From Methylohalomonas sp964522485 (GTDB lineage Bacteria > Pseudomonadota > Gammaproteobacteria > Methylohalomonadales > Methylohalomonadaceae): a stretch of 60,908 nt of DNA. The notes under the pieces are model-generated. The model made no database searches, was not told where the DNA came from, and saw only the letters and a program-made list of their open reading frames with translations. The DNA is taken from the NCBI GenBank assembly GCA_964522485.1, contig CAZFUS010000004.1, positions 1-60,908 of the forward strand, in the 5' to 3' direction. Positions within the stretch are counted from its first letter, which is position 1; every line of letters begins with the position of its first letter. This document shows positions 1-11,098 of this stretch, piece after piece. A program made the position numbers and the translations under genes.

Positions 1-18
1 CGGGCGGCCTTTTCTTTC

Positions 19-52
19 GTCCCTTTCTTTTGGCCGCGCAAAAGAAAGGGAC
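19..52. repeat. Perfect 14-bp inverted repeat
   Basis: Two perfectly complementary 14-nt arms (19-32 and 39-52, GTCCCTTTCTTTTG and its complement) flank a 6-nt GCCGCG spacer. It lies about 115 nt downstream of argJ. It could form a strong hairpin and end argJ transcription, but there is no clean T-tract. Similar CTTTCTTTTGG/CCAAAAGAAAG palindromes occur as dispersed repeats in other proteobacteria (recalled, not searched), so it may instead be a copy of a family. Confidence 0.8.
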
Positions 53-166
53 CCGCACCTTCAGATACGGTAACCTGTTGTTCAATCAATGAAGGTGATT
101 AATTGTTGAACTGGTTGGCGGCGCTTTGGCCAGCATGACCCACGAGGAACGAGATACGATATCGCA

Positions 167-1378
167 TCAGGTACGGTATTCGGCATTGATCCGCACATAG
201 TCATAGGAAAGATCACAGGTCCATACGCTGGCATCGGCCTGACCGCGCTCCAGTCCGATGCGCAGCGCGAATTCGGAACCGGCCATGATGGCCTGCGCGC
301 GGGCTTCGTCATAATCATCCGCCCGCCCACCGTTGCGTACAATACAGCAGTTGTCGATGAAAATGGCGACAGTACCGATATCCAGATCTGCGGGACCGCT
401 GCGGCCCACTGCGGCGAGTATGCGGCCCCAGTTCGGATCACCGGCAAACAATGCAGTCTTGACCAGCGGTGATTCGGCAACCGCATACGCAATGCCCAGA
501 CATTCCGCTTCGGTTGCCCCGCCTTCCACAGACACCGTCACGAACCGGGTCGCACCCTCTCCGTCACGCACCACGGCCTGCGCCAGCCAGGTACAGAGTT
601 CATCGAGCGTGCTTTGCAGAGCGGTCTCGCCGGCGGCGCTTTTGACTCTGGCGCGCCCGGCACCGGTGGCCAGCAGCAGACAGGCATCGTTGGTTGATGT
701 ATCGCCGTCGATACTGATGCGATTGAAAGACCGCTCGACGGCCGTGTCGAGGCAGCGCTGCAGCAGTCCGGCATCAACCTCGGCGTCGGTGGCGATATAG
801 GCCAGCAGGGTCGCCATATCCGGCCGGATCATCCCGGCACCCTTGACGATACCGGTCAACGTCGCCGGTTGACCATCGATGGCAAATTCGATCGAACGGC
901 CCTTGGGTATGGTATCGGTCGTCATGATGGCACGCGCCGCGGCGATCCAGCCATCTTCCGTCAATGCGGCCAGCGCCTGCGGTATGGCCAGATTGATCCG
1001 ATCCACCGGCAGTGGTTCACCGATGACTCCGGTTGAAAACGGTAACACCGCTTCCCTGGCGCAGCCGCCGAGACCGGCCAGCACTTCGCAGGTCTCCAGC
1101 GCTGCGTCCACACCGGCGGCCCCGGTACCGGCATTGGCGTTACCGGCATTGATGAGGCAGTAGCGTGGTTGCATAGCTTTCAAATGCTGACGGGCAATCT
1201 GAACGGGCGCAGCGCAGAAACGGTTACGGGTAAAGACAGCCGCCGCAGTGCTGCCGGGGGCGACTTCGATCACCAGCAGATCGGTCCGGCCCGGTTTGCG
1301 GATACCTGCCGCGGCCGTGCCCAGGCGCAGACCGGCTACCGGCTGCAGGCTTGGCGTTTCAGGCAGGCCGACGGCCAT
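167..1378 (-). CDS. argJ: Bifunctional ornithine acetyltransferase / N-acetylglutamate synthase
   Basis: 403 aa, the usual ArgJ length. ArgJ transfers acetyl from N-acetylornithine to glutamate, recycling the acetyl group in the cytosolic arginine pathway; bifunctional forms also use acetyl-CoA. The autocleavage motif is visible: KGAGM at residues 179-183 and MAT at 188-190, where Thr190 would become the N-terminal nucleophile of the beta chain. The oxyanion-hole segment STGVIG is at 115-120. The gene follows secA on the same strand with a 50-nt gap, the argJ-secA order also recalled from Pseudomonas. Whether it is bifunctional or only the recycling enzyme cannot be told from sequence alone; no argA is in the window. 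Confidence 0.95.
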   Translation of the reverse strand: MAVGLPETPSLQPVAGLRLGTAAAGIRKPGRTDLLVIEVAPGSTAAAVFTRNRFCAAPVQIARQHLKAMQPRYCLINAGNANAGTGAAGVDAALETCEVLAGLGGCAREAVLPFSTGVIGEPLPVDRINLAIPQALAALTEDGWIAAARAIMTTDTIPKGRSIEFAIDGQPATLTGIVKGAGMIRPDMATLLAYIATDAEVDAGLLQRCLDTAVERSFNRISIDGDTSTNDACLLLATGAGRARVKSAAGETALQSTLDELCTWLAQAVVRDGEGATRFVTVSVEGGATEAECLGIAYAVAESPLVKTALFAGDPNWGRILAAVGRSGPADLDIGTVAIFIDNCCIVRNGGRADDYDEARAQAIMAGSEFALRIGLERGQADASVWTCDLSYDYVRINAEYRT

Positions 1379-1428
1379 GCAGCAAGCAGGATTCTGGAGG
1401 GTTCAGACGAAACACGGCCATGGACGGC

Positions 1429-4191
<2,763 letters not shown>

Positions 4192-4284
4192 GATGTAATC
4201 CGTGTAATCCGCAAAATACAGCCGGGGCGTGCAAAAGCCCGGTATTTTGAACCGCGCCGGCCTGCCCGAAAGGAGAAATGCGGA

Positions 4285-5214
4285 TTAATTTACAGATATA
4301 AAGTTCTTGGGATTGACAACCTTGCCGTCGCGAATCACTTCAAAATGCACATGGGTGCCCGTCGAACGGCCGGTTGATCCCATCGTGGCGATGGACTGCC
4401 CCTTGCTTACACGCTCCCCGACGATGACCAGGTTTTCCTTGTTATGCGCGTAACGGGTGGTATAGCCATCGCCATGGCTTATTTCCACCATATTACCATA
4501 ACCGCCGCGCTCTCCAGACCAGGTCACAATGCCGTCGGCGACTGAACGCACCCTTGAGCCGGGGCGGCCGACGAAATCAACACCTTCATGCATGGAACGA
4601 CTCCCGGAAACCGGATCGGTCCGTGTCCCGTACCAGGATGACACCCAGCCGTCCAGAACCGGGACACCGGCGGGCATGATTTGCTCGCGCAGATTACGGG
4701 TCAGCACCAGTTGTTCAATAGCCTGAAGTTTATCGGCCCGTTCATCCAGATCGCTGGATAATTCATCGAGCGCGGCCAGAAAATCCGGTGGATCGATGTT
4801 TTCCCGATGCGCCGGTTCAGGTCCGCCCATGCCGACGGGCTGTTTGAGATCAAATTCGAATTCCTGAAGACCGGCCATATTGGTCAGGCGCGCGCCCAGT
4901 GCATCAATACGCAGCACATGCCCCTGCAGTTTACTCAGGCGTGCAGCCAGCGTGTTCAGCTGCTGCTGAGCCTGGGCACGTGCGGTCTGGATACTGGAAC
5001 GCTGCTCCCGGACTTCACGCTGCCAGGCAAGACCGGCTGCCCCGTACATGCGGACCAGGTTATTCTCCTGATGTGCCTGACCAAAATACATCCCGCCCAC
5101 GAACAGGCCGATGGTCACTGCAACCAGAGACAGGATTGACAGGATCCCGGCGACCCGCCCAATGCGAACCCGGATACCCTTATCGTAACGATTATTGAGT
5201 ATGATAAATTGCAT
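4285..5214 (-). CDS. M23 family metallopeptidase, membrane-anchored
   Basis: 309 aa. An N-terminal transmembrane anchor (about residues 22-44) is followed by a coiled-coil-like Gln/Ala/Glu-rich region (60-110) and a C-terminal LytM/M23 domain. The zinc ligands are present: His209 and Asp213 in HEGVDF, and HVH at 288-290, so the peptidase is probably active rather than a degenerate EnvC/NlpD-type activator. Family members cut peptide cross-links in peptidoglycan. The position between secA and lpxC next to the dcw cluster matches the order I recall in Pseudomonas and supports a role in wall remodelling. The substrate bond is not predictable here. The start ATG lies 71 nt from the divergent DciA-like gene. 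Confidence 0.88.
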   Translation of the reverse strand: MQFIILNNRYDKGIRVRIGRVAGILSILSLVAVTIGLFVGGMYFGQAHQENNLVRMYGAAGLAWQREVREQRSSIQTARAQAQQQLNTLAARLSKLQGHVLRIDALGARLTNMAGLQEFEFDLKQPVGMGGPEPAHRENIDPPDFLAALDELSSDLDERADKLQAIEQLVLTRNLREQIMPAGVPVLDGWVSSWYGTRTDPVSGSRSMHEGVDFVGRPGSRVRSVADGIVTWSGERGGYGNMVEISHGDGYTTRYAHNKENLVIVGERVSKGQSIATMGSTGRSTGTHVHFEVIRDGKVVNPKNFISVN

Positions 5215-5285
5215 ATCGATTACGCCGTCGTTACACCAGCCTTATCGGACTATACAGCTAATATAACCTAATAGCCGCTTTTGAT

Positions 5286-5723
5286 ATGAGCGCCCAGGCA
5301 TTAACTTCGATTCTGCTTAGCAATCCGCAAATTAAACGCCTGTATCAACAGGCACAATTATTGCAGAACCTCCGGATCCGGCTCCAGCCTTTACTGCCGG
5401 CAACACTTGCCGATCACTGTCAGCCGGCGGCTTTCAGCGACGGTATTCTGACACTCCATACCGATTCATCGGCCTGGGCGGCCAGACTGCGTTTCAGCTC
5501 GGCGGAAATTCTCAAAGCTTGTCAGAACGATACTGCACTGAGCCTTGTCAAGACAATCCGCGTCCGGGTAAATCCGCCCGCACCCGCTGGTGACAACAGG
5601 CCCACAGACGCCGTCGGCACGACACTTTCACCGGAAATCAGGCATTTGCTTCGGGAAGCGGCGGAATCAATTCAGGACTCCGGACTGCGCGCAACTTTGT
5701 TGCGGCTGTCCCAGAACCGTTGA
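5286..5723 (+). CDS. DUF721 / DciA-like protein
   Basis: 145 aa. The sequence has the DUF721 pattern: an N-terminal helical part followed by a KH-like core in which short beta strands carry GILTLHTDSSAWAARLRFS (about residues 54-72). DciA, the founding member, recruits the replicative helicase DnaB in bacteria lacking DnaC/DnaI loaders, so this is probably the helicase loader or operator. The gene is the only plus-strand gene before rnpB's neighbour region and is divergent from the M23 gene and convergent with lpxC. I do not give a symbol because many DUF721 proteins are uncharacterised and I could not align it. Confidence 0.8.
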   Translation: MSAQALTSILLSNPQIKRLYQQAQLLQNLRIRLQPLLPATLADHCQPAAFSDGILTLHTDSSAWAARLRFSSAEILKACQNDTALSLVKTIRVRVNPPAPAGDNRPTDAVGTTLSPEIRHLLREAAESIQDSGLRATLLRLSQNR

Positions 5724-5776
5724 TATACACCTTTAATACTGCGCTTACGAAAGTGTGAATGTACAGCAGTTAGGAC

Positions 5777-6691
5777 TTACCAGCTTGCAGGTATCGGCTG
5801 CATGAAGGAAATAGGCAGTTCCACCTGATCCTTGAAGCTGACCAGTTCCCACGCTTCCTCGTGCGCCAGCAAATCCAACAGTAATCGGTTATTGATTTCA
5901 TGACCGGATTTGTAACCACGGAAGGCACCGATCAGACTGTGGCCGAGGAGATAGAGATCACCGATGGCGTCAAGAATCTTGTGCTTGACACATTCGTCCT
6001 CATAACGCAAACCGTCTTCATTGAGTATGCGGTAGTCATCCACCACGACTGCATTATCCAGACTGCCGCCCAGCGCCAGGTTGTTCTCGCGCAGCAGTTC
6101 GACATCACGCATGAAACCGAATGTGCGTGCACGCGAAACTTCCTTTACGAAAGAGGTGGTAGAAAAATCGATCTCGGCACTGCAGTTTTTTTCATTGAAG
6201 GCAGGATGGTTGAACTCGATGGTAAAACCGACCTTAAAGCCGTTGAATGGTTCAAACATGGCCCATTTGTCATCTTCTTCAACGCGTATCGGTTCCTTGA
6301 TGCGCAAAAACTGCTTGGGCGCGGACTGATCCATGACTCCTGCCGACTGAATCAGAAATACAAACGGCCCGGCACTGCCATCCATGATCGGCACTTCGTC
6401 AGAACTGACATCGATATAGGCATTATCGATGCCGAATCCGGCGAATGCCGACAGCAGATGCTCAACAGTGGAAATGCGTACGTTGCCGTTGACCAGCGTC
6501 GTCGACAGGCGCGTATCACCAACATTTTCCGGACGTGCCTGAATCTCGACCGCCGGGTCCAGGTCGACCCGGCGAAACACAATACCATTATTCACGGCGG
6601 CCGGGCGCAGGGTAAGATACACCTTCTTGCCAGTGTGTAATCCGACACCGGTGGCGCGGATTACATTTTTGAGCGTGCGTTGTCTAATCAT
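5777..6691 (-). CDS. lpxC: UDP-3-O-acyl-N-acetylglucosamine deacetylase
   Basis: 304 aa, matching the usual 300-305 aa. LpxC is the zinc-dependent, committed step of lipid A synthesis in the cytoplasm. The zinc ligands are visible: His78 in TVEHLL, His237 and Asp241 in HKILDAIGD, and the general-base His264 in KSGHEIN. Its abundance is controlled by FtsH proteolysis in E. coli; the C-terminus here ends in hydrophobic/aromatic residues (FMQPIPASW), so a similar tail-dependent turnover is possible but unproven. It is the last gene after ftsZ, but a 151-nt gap with its own promoter-like sequence suggests separate control. Confidence 0.97.
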   Translation of the reverse strand: MIRQRTLKNVIRATGVGLHTGKKVYLTLRPAAVNNGIVFRRVDLDPAVEIQARPENVGDTRLSTTLVNGNVRISTVEHLLSAFAGFGIDNAYIDVSSDEVPIMDGSAGPFVFLIQSAGVMDQSAPKQFLRIKEPIRVEEDDKWAMFEPFNGFKVGFTIEFNHPAFNEKNCSAEIDFSTTSFVKEVSRARTFGFMRDVELLRENNLALGGSLDNAVVVDDYRILNEDGLRYEDECVKHKILDAIGDLYLLGHSLIGAFRGYKSGHEINNRLLLDLLAHEEAWELVSFKDQVELPISFMQPIPASW

Positions 6692-6760
6692 TCAGTCAGG
6701 TTCTCCTGTGTGCCCTCTCCAGTGGCACTCCCTTCTCGTCATTTTACCCTGCAGTGCAGC

Positions 6761-6789
6761 AACTTAAGTACAAACCGCTACTCTGTCAA
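6761..6789 (-). promoter_or_regulatory. Candidate lpxC promoter
   Basis: On the minus strand a perfect -35 TTGACA (6784-6789) is followed after 17 nt by TAAGTT (6761-6766), a 3/6 match to the -10 consensus. It lies 70 nt upstream of the lpxC start codon. The -10 is weak, so activation or an alternative register is possible. A DnaA box begins 5 nt upstream of the -35. Confidence 0.5.
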
Positions 6790-6793
6790 GTAG

Positions 6794-6802
6794 TTATCCA
6801 CA
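6794..6802 (+). promoter_or_regulatory. Consensus DnaA box beside the lpxC promoter
   Basis: The 9-mer TTATCCACA, the strongest known DnaA binding sequence, occurs in the ftsZ-lpxC gap. It sits inside a short inverted repeat, GTAGTT and AACTAC arms around ATCCAC (6792-6807 region), and directly upstream of the lpxC -35. A single box would be expected by chance about once in two such windows, so function is only suggested by its position. Confidence 0.5.
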
Positions 6803-6842
6803 ACTACGTATCCTAATCCGGCTTTCTGAATATGTATGACTA

Positions 6843-7979
6843 TTAGTCAGCCTGTCGGCGCAAAAATGCCGGAATATCCAGATAGTCCGGATCGGACTCA
6901 AGCGTCTTCTGCTCCTTGCCCGCGCTTTTGTTCCGCATGACGGTCGGACGATCCAGTGTCTTGTAATCGACTTCCGCCCCGGCAGCCTGCGCCAGTTTGA
7001 GTTTAGCGGTTTCCTGGCGCGCCGTCTCGCCGAGTCCGGTCGCCACGATTGTGACACGCAGATCCCCTTCCATGGCCGGGTCGATAACGGTGCCGACGAC
7101 CACAGTCGCGTTGTCCGAGGCGAACTCCTTGACCGCGTTGCCGACTTCGTTGAATTCCCCGATAGACATATCCATGCCGGCGGTGATATTGACCAGAATA
7201 CCGCGGGCGCCGGACAGGTTGACATCTTCCAGCAACGGGCTGGAAATCGCCGATTCTGCCGCCTGACGGGCCCTTTCGTCGCCGGTTGCCTTGCCGGATC
7301 CCATCATAGCCATGCCCATCTCGGACATCACCGTACGGACATCGGCAAAGTCAACATTTATGAGGCCCGGCCGGGTGATAAGTTCCGCGATTCCCTGCAC
7401 CGCGCCCAGCAACACGTCATTCGCGGCCTTGAAGGAATCCAGAAGGCTCATTTTCTCGCCCAGGACCATCAGCAGCTTCTCATTGGGAATCGTGATGAGT
7501 GAATCCACAAACTGGGTCAGTTCCTTGATACCGTCATCGGCGATCTGGCCGCGCTTCTTACCCTCGAAGCCGAAGGGTCGGGTCACGACAGCGACCGTAA
7601 GAATCCCCATTTCCTTGGCGACCTGGGCGACGATCGGCGCCGCACCGGTGCCGGTACCGCCACCCATGCCGGCAGTGATGAATACCATGTCGGCGCCTTC
7701 CAGCACATCCATGATGCGATCCCGGTCTTCCAGAGCCGCCTGACGGCCGATTTCAGGATTGGCGCCAGCTCCCAGACCCTTGGTGATATTGCTGCCCAGC
7801 TGCAACATGGTCTTGGCGGTGGAGTTCTTCAGCGCCTGGGAATCTGTATTGGCACAGATGAAATCCACGCCCTCGATATTGGCATTGACCATATGTTGCA
7901 GGGCATTGCCGCCGCCGCCACCGACGCCCACGACTTTGATGACCGCTGCCTGATTGTCTGCATCGACTAGTTGAAACAT
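6843..7979 (-). CDS. ftsZ: Cell division protein FtsZ
   Basis: 378 aa. FtsZ is the tubulin-like GTPase that forms the cytokinetic ring. The tubulin signature GGGTGTG is at residues 106-112, after a glycine-rich nucleotide-binding start near residue 18-24. The C-terminal conserved peptide LDIPAFLRRQAD closes the protein and is the docking site for FtsA, ZipA and MinC. The intervening linker is short. A near-perfect Shine-Dalgarno, AGGAGGT, lies 7 nt before the ATG, which fits high expression. Upstream ftsA ends 56 nt away. Translation is therefore not coupled to ftsA. Confidence 0.98.
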   Translation of the reverse strand: MFQLVDADNQAAVIKVVGVGGGGGNALQHMVNANIEGVDFICANTDSQALKNSTAKTMLQLGSNITKGLGAGANPEIGRQAALEDRDRIMDVLEGADMVFITAGMGGGTGTGAAPIVAQVAKEMGILTVAVVTRPFGFEGKKRGQIADDGIKELTQFVDSLITIPNEKLLMVLGEKMSLLDSFKAANDVLLGAVQGIAELITRPGLINVDFADVRTVMSEMGMAMMGSGKATGDERARQAAESAISSPLLEDVNLSGARGILVNITAGMDMSIGEFNEVGNAVKEFASDNATVVVGTVIDPAMEGDLRVTIVATGLGETARQETAKLKLAQAAGAEVDYKTLDRPTVMRNKSAGKEQKTLESDPDYLDIPAFLRRQAD

Positions 7980-8035
7980 GATTCAAACCTCCTGAATCTG
8001 ATGGTATGTACCGAATAAATAATGAAATTCATGCA

Positions 8036-9271
8036 TTAGAAATTGCCCTGAAACCAGCCCTTCATCCGCTCCCAGACACCTTTCAGGCCGCTCTGCACCT
8101 GCAGATGCGGCAGACTTTCCCGCTGCTGGCGGAGCCCGAACAGCAGCAGTCCAACACCGGTCGAGTGGATCGGGTTGCGCACCACATCCGACAGACCGGT
8201 CACGTATTGCGGCACGCCGAGGCGTACCGGCATGTGAAAAATCTCCTCGGCCAGATCGACGGCCCCTTCCATCTTGGCGCTGCCGCCGGTCACCACGATG
8301 CCGGCGGCGATCATGTCCTCGAAACCGCTGCGCCGGAGTTCCGCCTGCACTAGAGTGAACAGTTCCTCGTAACGCGGCTCGACGACCTCGGCCAGCGTCT
8401 GCCGGGCAAGCCGCCGCGCCGGCCGATCGCCGACACTCGGAACCTCAATGGTTTCATCGGGACTGGCCAACTGGGTCAGCGCACAGGCGTATTGGACCTT
8501 GATATCCTCGGCATACTGGGTGGGTGTGCGCAGCGCCACGGCGATATCGTTGGTGACCTGATCGCCGGCGATGGGGATGACCGCAGTATGCTGAATGGCA
8601 CCACCGGTAAACACAGCGATATCCGTGGTGCCGCCGCCGATATCGACCAGACACACACCCAGCTCCTTTTCATCATCGGTCAACACCGCCTGACTGGAGG
8701 CGAGCTGTTCCAGGATGATGTCATCGACCTCGAGTCCACAGCGGCGTACGCATTTAATAATGTTCTGCGCCGCGCTGACAGCGCCGGTGACCATGTGCAC
8801 CTTGGCCTCCAGGCGCACACCGGACATACCGATGGGTTCTTTCACGCCTTCCTGGCTGTCGACCACGAACTCCTGCGGCAGGATGTGCAGTATCTTCTGA
8901 TCAGCGGGAATGGCGACGGCGCGGGCGGCATCGATCACCCGGTCGACGTCACTGGCCATAACCTCGTTATCGCGGATGGCAACGATACCGTGCGAGTTCA
9001 GACTGCGGATGTGGCTGCCGGCTATACCGGCGTAGACGGAGTGAATCTCGCAGCCGGCCATCAGTTCGGCTTCTTCGATGGCGCGCTGAATGGAATGTAC
9101 AGTCGATTCAATATTCACCACCACACCGCGCTTCAGTCCCCGCGACGGATTCGAGCCGATGCCGATGATCTCGACTTCGTCGTTGCCCACGATCTCGCCG
9201 ACGATAGCCACTACCTTTGAAGTACCGATATCGAGACCCACAATCAGATTCTTATCCGATTTTTTGCCCAT
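8036..9271 (-). CDS. ftsA: Cell division protein FtsA
   Basis: 411 aa from the ATG at 9271. FtsA is an actin-like ATPase that tethers FtsZ to the inner membrane and recruits later divisome proteins. The phosphate-1 motif GLDIGTSK is near the N-terminus and the C-terminal amphipathic membrane-targeting helix, with WERMKGWFQGNF, ends the protein. The reading frame is open for another 20 codons upstream, but those codons overlap ftsQ and do not resemble FtsA; the chosen start leaves a 4-nt gap after the ftsQ stop and matches the usual MGKK-type N-terminus. Confidence 0.97.
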   Translation of the reverse strand: MGKKSDKNLIVGLDIGTSKVVAIVGEIVGNDEVEIIGIGSNPSRGLKRGVVVNIESTVHSIQRAIEEAELMAGCEIHSVYAGIAGSHIRSLNSHGIVAIRDNEVMASDVDRVIDAARAVAIPADQKILHILPQEFVVDSQEGVKEPIGMSGVRLEAKVHMVTGAVSAAQNIIKCVRRCGLEVDDIILEQLASSQAVLTDDEKELGVCLVDIGGGTTDIAVFTGGAIQHTAVIPIAGDQVTNDIAVALRTPTQYAEDIKVQYACALTQLASPDETIEVPSVGDRPARRLARQTLAEVVEPRYEELFTLVQAELRRSGFEDMIAAGIVVTGGSAKMEGAVDLAEEIFHMPVRLGVPQYVTGLSDVVRNPIHSTGVGLLLFGLRQQRESLPHLQVQSGLKGVWERMKGWFQGNF

Positions 9272-9275
9272 AGCG

Positions 9276-10151
9276 TTAAGCCGCTCCGTTACCTTCGTTG
9301 GCGCCCTTCTCGAGCGCACCCTTCTCTTCATTGAACCGCACTGCGAAACCGTTCGTGTAACGCATGTCTATATAGGCCGCCTCCGCAAGCCGGTCTCCGA
9401 GGTTGGCGGGCACCAGTTCGATGAAGCGTTGCAGACGGTCGTCGAACTGCTCCCGCCCCAGAACAACCCGCAGGCCGCTGTCTGTCACAAATGACCAGGC
9501 CCGTCGTTCGCTCAGCGTCAGCTTCTGAATGTGCAGTCCGAGCGGGGCCAGCAGCGTCTGCAGATTCAACAGCTGCTCGGTCAGCTGCGACTGCATGCCG
9601 TCCGGTCCCTCCAGCTGCGGCAGTCCGGCCGGCAAATCGGCCAGCGGTGGCTCGAAATAGTCCCCGTTGCCATTCACCAGGCCGTTCTCGTTCCAGCGCG
9701 CCGCCGCTACTTCCTCGCGCACCGCGATATCCAGAGCATCCGGCCAGGACCGTTGTATCCACACCTCCCGCACCCAGGGATTGCCCTGCAACACCTCGCG
9801 CAGATTGCCGACATCGACGCTGAAAAAACCGCCCTGCAGATTCTCGACCACCAGTGTCTGCAATTCCGTCTGACTGAGTTCGCGAAACTCGCCTTCGATA
9901 TTCACCCGCCGGATGGGCAGCGTATCGGGCTGCAGCAGATACCAGCCGCCAACCGCCAGACCGCTCATCAACAACATGGCCAACAACACGCTGCCCCGGC
10001 CACCGCGCCGAGAGTCCGCAGCGTCGTCATCCACTGATGCTGTCTCGGCCGGCGATTCCCGGGCTGCCATGCGCGGCGCCGGCTCATGGTCCGACTCCTG
10101 CGCCGCCGGCCCCGGCAAATAGAAATCACCGATCGGGTCCAGGGTGCTCAT
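9276..10151 (-). CDS. ftsQ: Cell division protein FtsQ
   Basis: 291 aa. FtsQ is a bitopic inner-membrane protein whose periplasmic POTRA domain links early and late divisome parts through FtsB and FtsL. Seen: a cytoplasmic Asp/Glu/Pro-rich tail of about 50 residues, one transmembrane helix (about 54-71), the POTRA-type RRVNIEGEFRELS stretch soon after, and the conserved NPWVREVWIQRSWPD segment typical of FtsQ. The start at 10151 shares ATGA with the ddlB stop (4-nt overlap). A longer open frame upstream is the ddlB shadow and was not used. Confidence 0.95.
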   Translation of the reverse strand: MSTLDPIGDFYLPGPAAQESDHEPAPRMAARESPAETASVDDDAADSRRGGRGSVLLAMLLMSGLAVGGWYLLQPDTLPIRRVNIEGEFRELSQTELQTLVVENLQGGFFSVDVGNLREVLQGNPWVREVWIQRSWPDALDIAVREEVAAARWNENGLVNGNGDYFEPPLADLPAGLPQLEGPDGMQSQLTEQLLNLQTLLAPLGLHIQKLTLSERRAWSFVTDSGLRVVLGREQFDDRLQRFIELVPANLGDRLAEAAYIDMRYTNGFAVRFNEEKGALEKGANEGNGAA

Positions 10152-11098
10152 GACACCTCCCGCTGGCCGGCCAGCCGGCGATCCAGGCTGGTGTCGAGAA
10201 TGCGCAGTACCAGTTCGTCGAATTCGATACCCGCCTGCCGGGCGGCCATCGGGACGAGACTGTGATCGGTCATGCCAGGCACGGTATTGACTTCCAGCAG
10301 CCATGGCTGACCATCGGCATCCACCATCAGATCTACCCGTCCCCAGCCGCCGGCACCGACCACCGCAAAAGCCTGGCGGCACAGCACGGCAATGCGATTT
10401 TCAAGATCCAGGGGCAGGCCGGCGGGGCAGTGGTAGCACGTGCTATCGGCCTGGTACTTGGCTTCGAAGTCATAAAATGTCCGTGGCGTTTCCAGCCGGA
10501 TCAGCGGCAGTACTGCATCGCCGAGGATACTGGCGGTATATTCAGTCCCGGTGATCCAGCGCTCGGCAAAAACGACATCGTCCAGATCGGCAGCTGCCTC
10601 ATACGCAGCCGTTGCCAGCTCGGCCGACTCCAGCCGCGTCATGCCGATGCTCGAGCCCTCGTGCGCCGGTTTGACCGCCAGGGGATAACCGGCCTTACGA
10701 CCGAATTCCGCCAGCGCTTCGCCGCTCGTCACCACTGCATGCGGCGACGTCGGAATGCCCATCTGCAACCAGATCTGCTTTGTGCGAAGCTTGTCCATAC
10801 CCAGCGCCGAGCCCAGGACGCCGCTGCCGGTATACGGCAGACCGAGCCATTCCAGCGCACCCTGGATCACACCGTCCTCGCCGCCCCGGCCATGCAACGC
10901 AATAAAGGCACGGTCAAAGCCGCCGGCACGGAGTTGCGTGAACAGACCCGAGTGCGGATCGACGGCCTGCGCATCCACGCCGCTGCGCTCCAGCGCCGCC
11001 AGAATGGCACTGCCGCTTTTCAGCGAGATATCGCGTTCGGCGGAGGTGCCACCCATTAATACCGCGACCCTGCCGTAGCTTTTCGGATCGCTGCTCAC
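10148..11098 (-). CDS. ddlB: D-alanine--D-alanine ligase
   Basis: 316 aa, an ATP-grasp enzyme that makes the D-Ala-D-Ala dipeptide used by MurF. The N-terminal GGTSAERDISLKSG motif, the AKY loop region and the ATP-grasp metal site LLEVNTVPGMTDHS are present. The loop carries the Tyr (YDFEAKY) typical of D-Ala-D-Ala, not D-Ala-D-lactate, specificity. The start is GTG at 11098, whose GTGA overlaps the murB stop; the protein N-terminus then aligns well with DdlB. Confidence 0.95.
   Translation of the reverse strand: MSSDPKSYGRVAVLMGGTSAERDISLKSGSAILAALERSGVDAQAVDPHSGLFTQLRAGGFDRAFIALHGRGGEDGVIQGALEWLGLPYTGSGVLGSALGMDKLRTKQIWLQMGIPTSPHAVVTSGEALAEFGRKAGYPLAVKPAHEGSSIGMTRLESAELATAAYEAAADLDDVVFAERWITGTEYTASILGDAVLPLIRLETPRTFYDFEAKYQADSTCYHCPAGLPLDLENRIAVLCRQAFAVVGAGGWGRVDLMVDADGQPWLLEVNTVPGMTDHSLVPMAARQAGIEFDELVLRILDTSLDRRLAGQREVS

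Noticed and set aside
82..492. 136-codon ORF overlapping the argJ end
   Set aside because: Out-of-frame shadow on the same strand as argJ; low-complexity composition and no motif.
4200..4284. GC-rich stem (CCGGGC / GCCCCGG) as terminator after the M23 gene
   Set aside because: Loop and tail are poor; no run of T, so not called.
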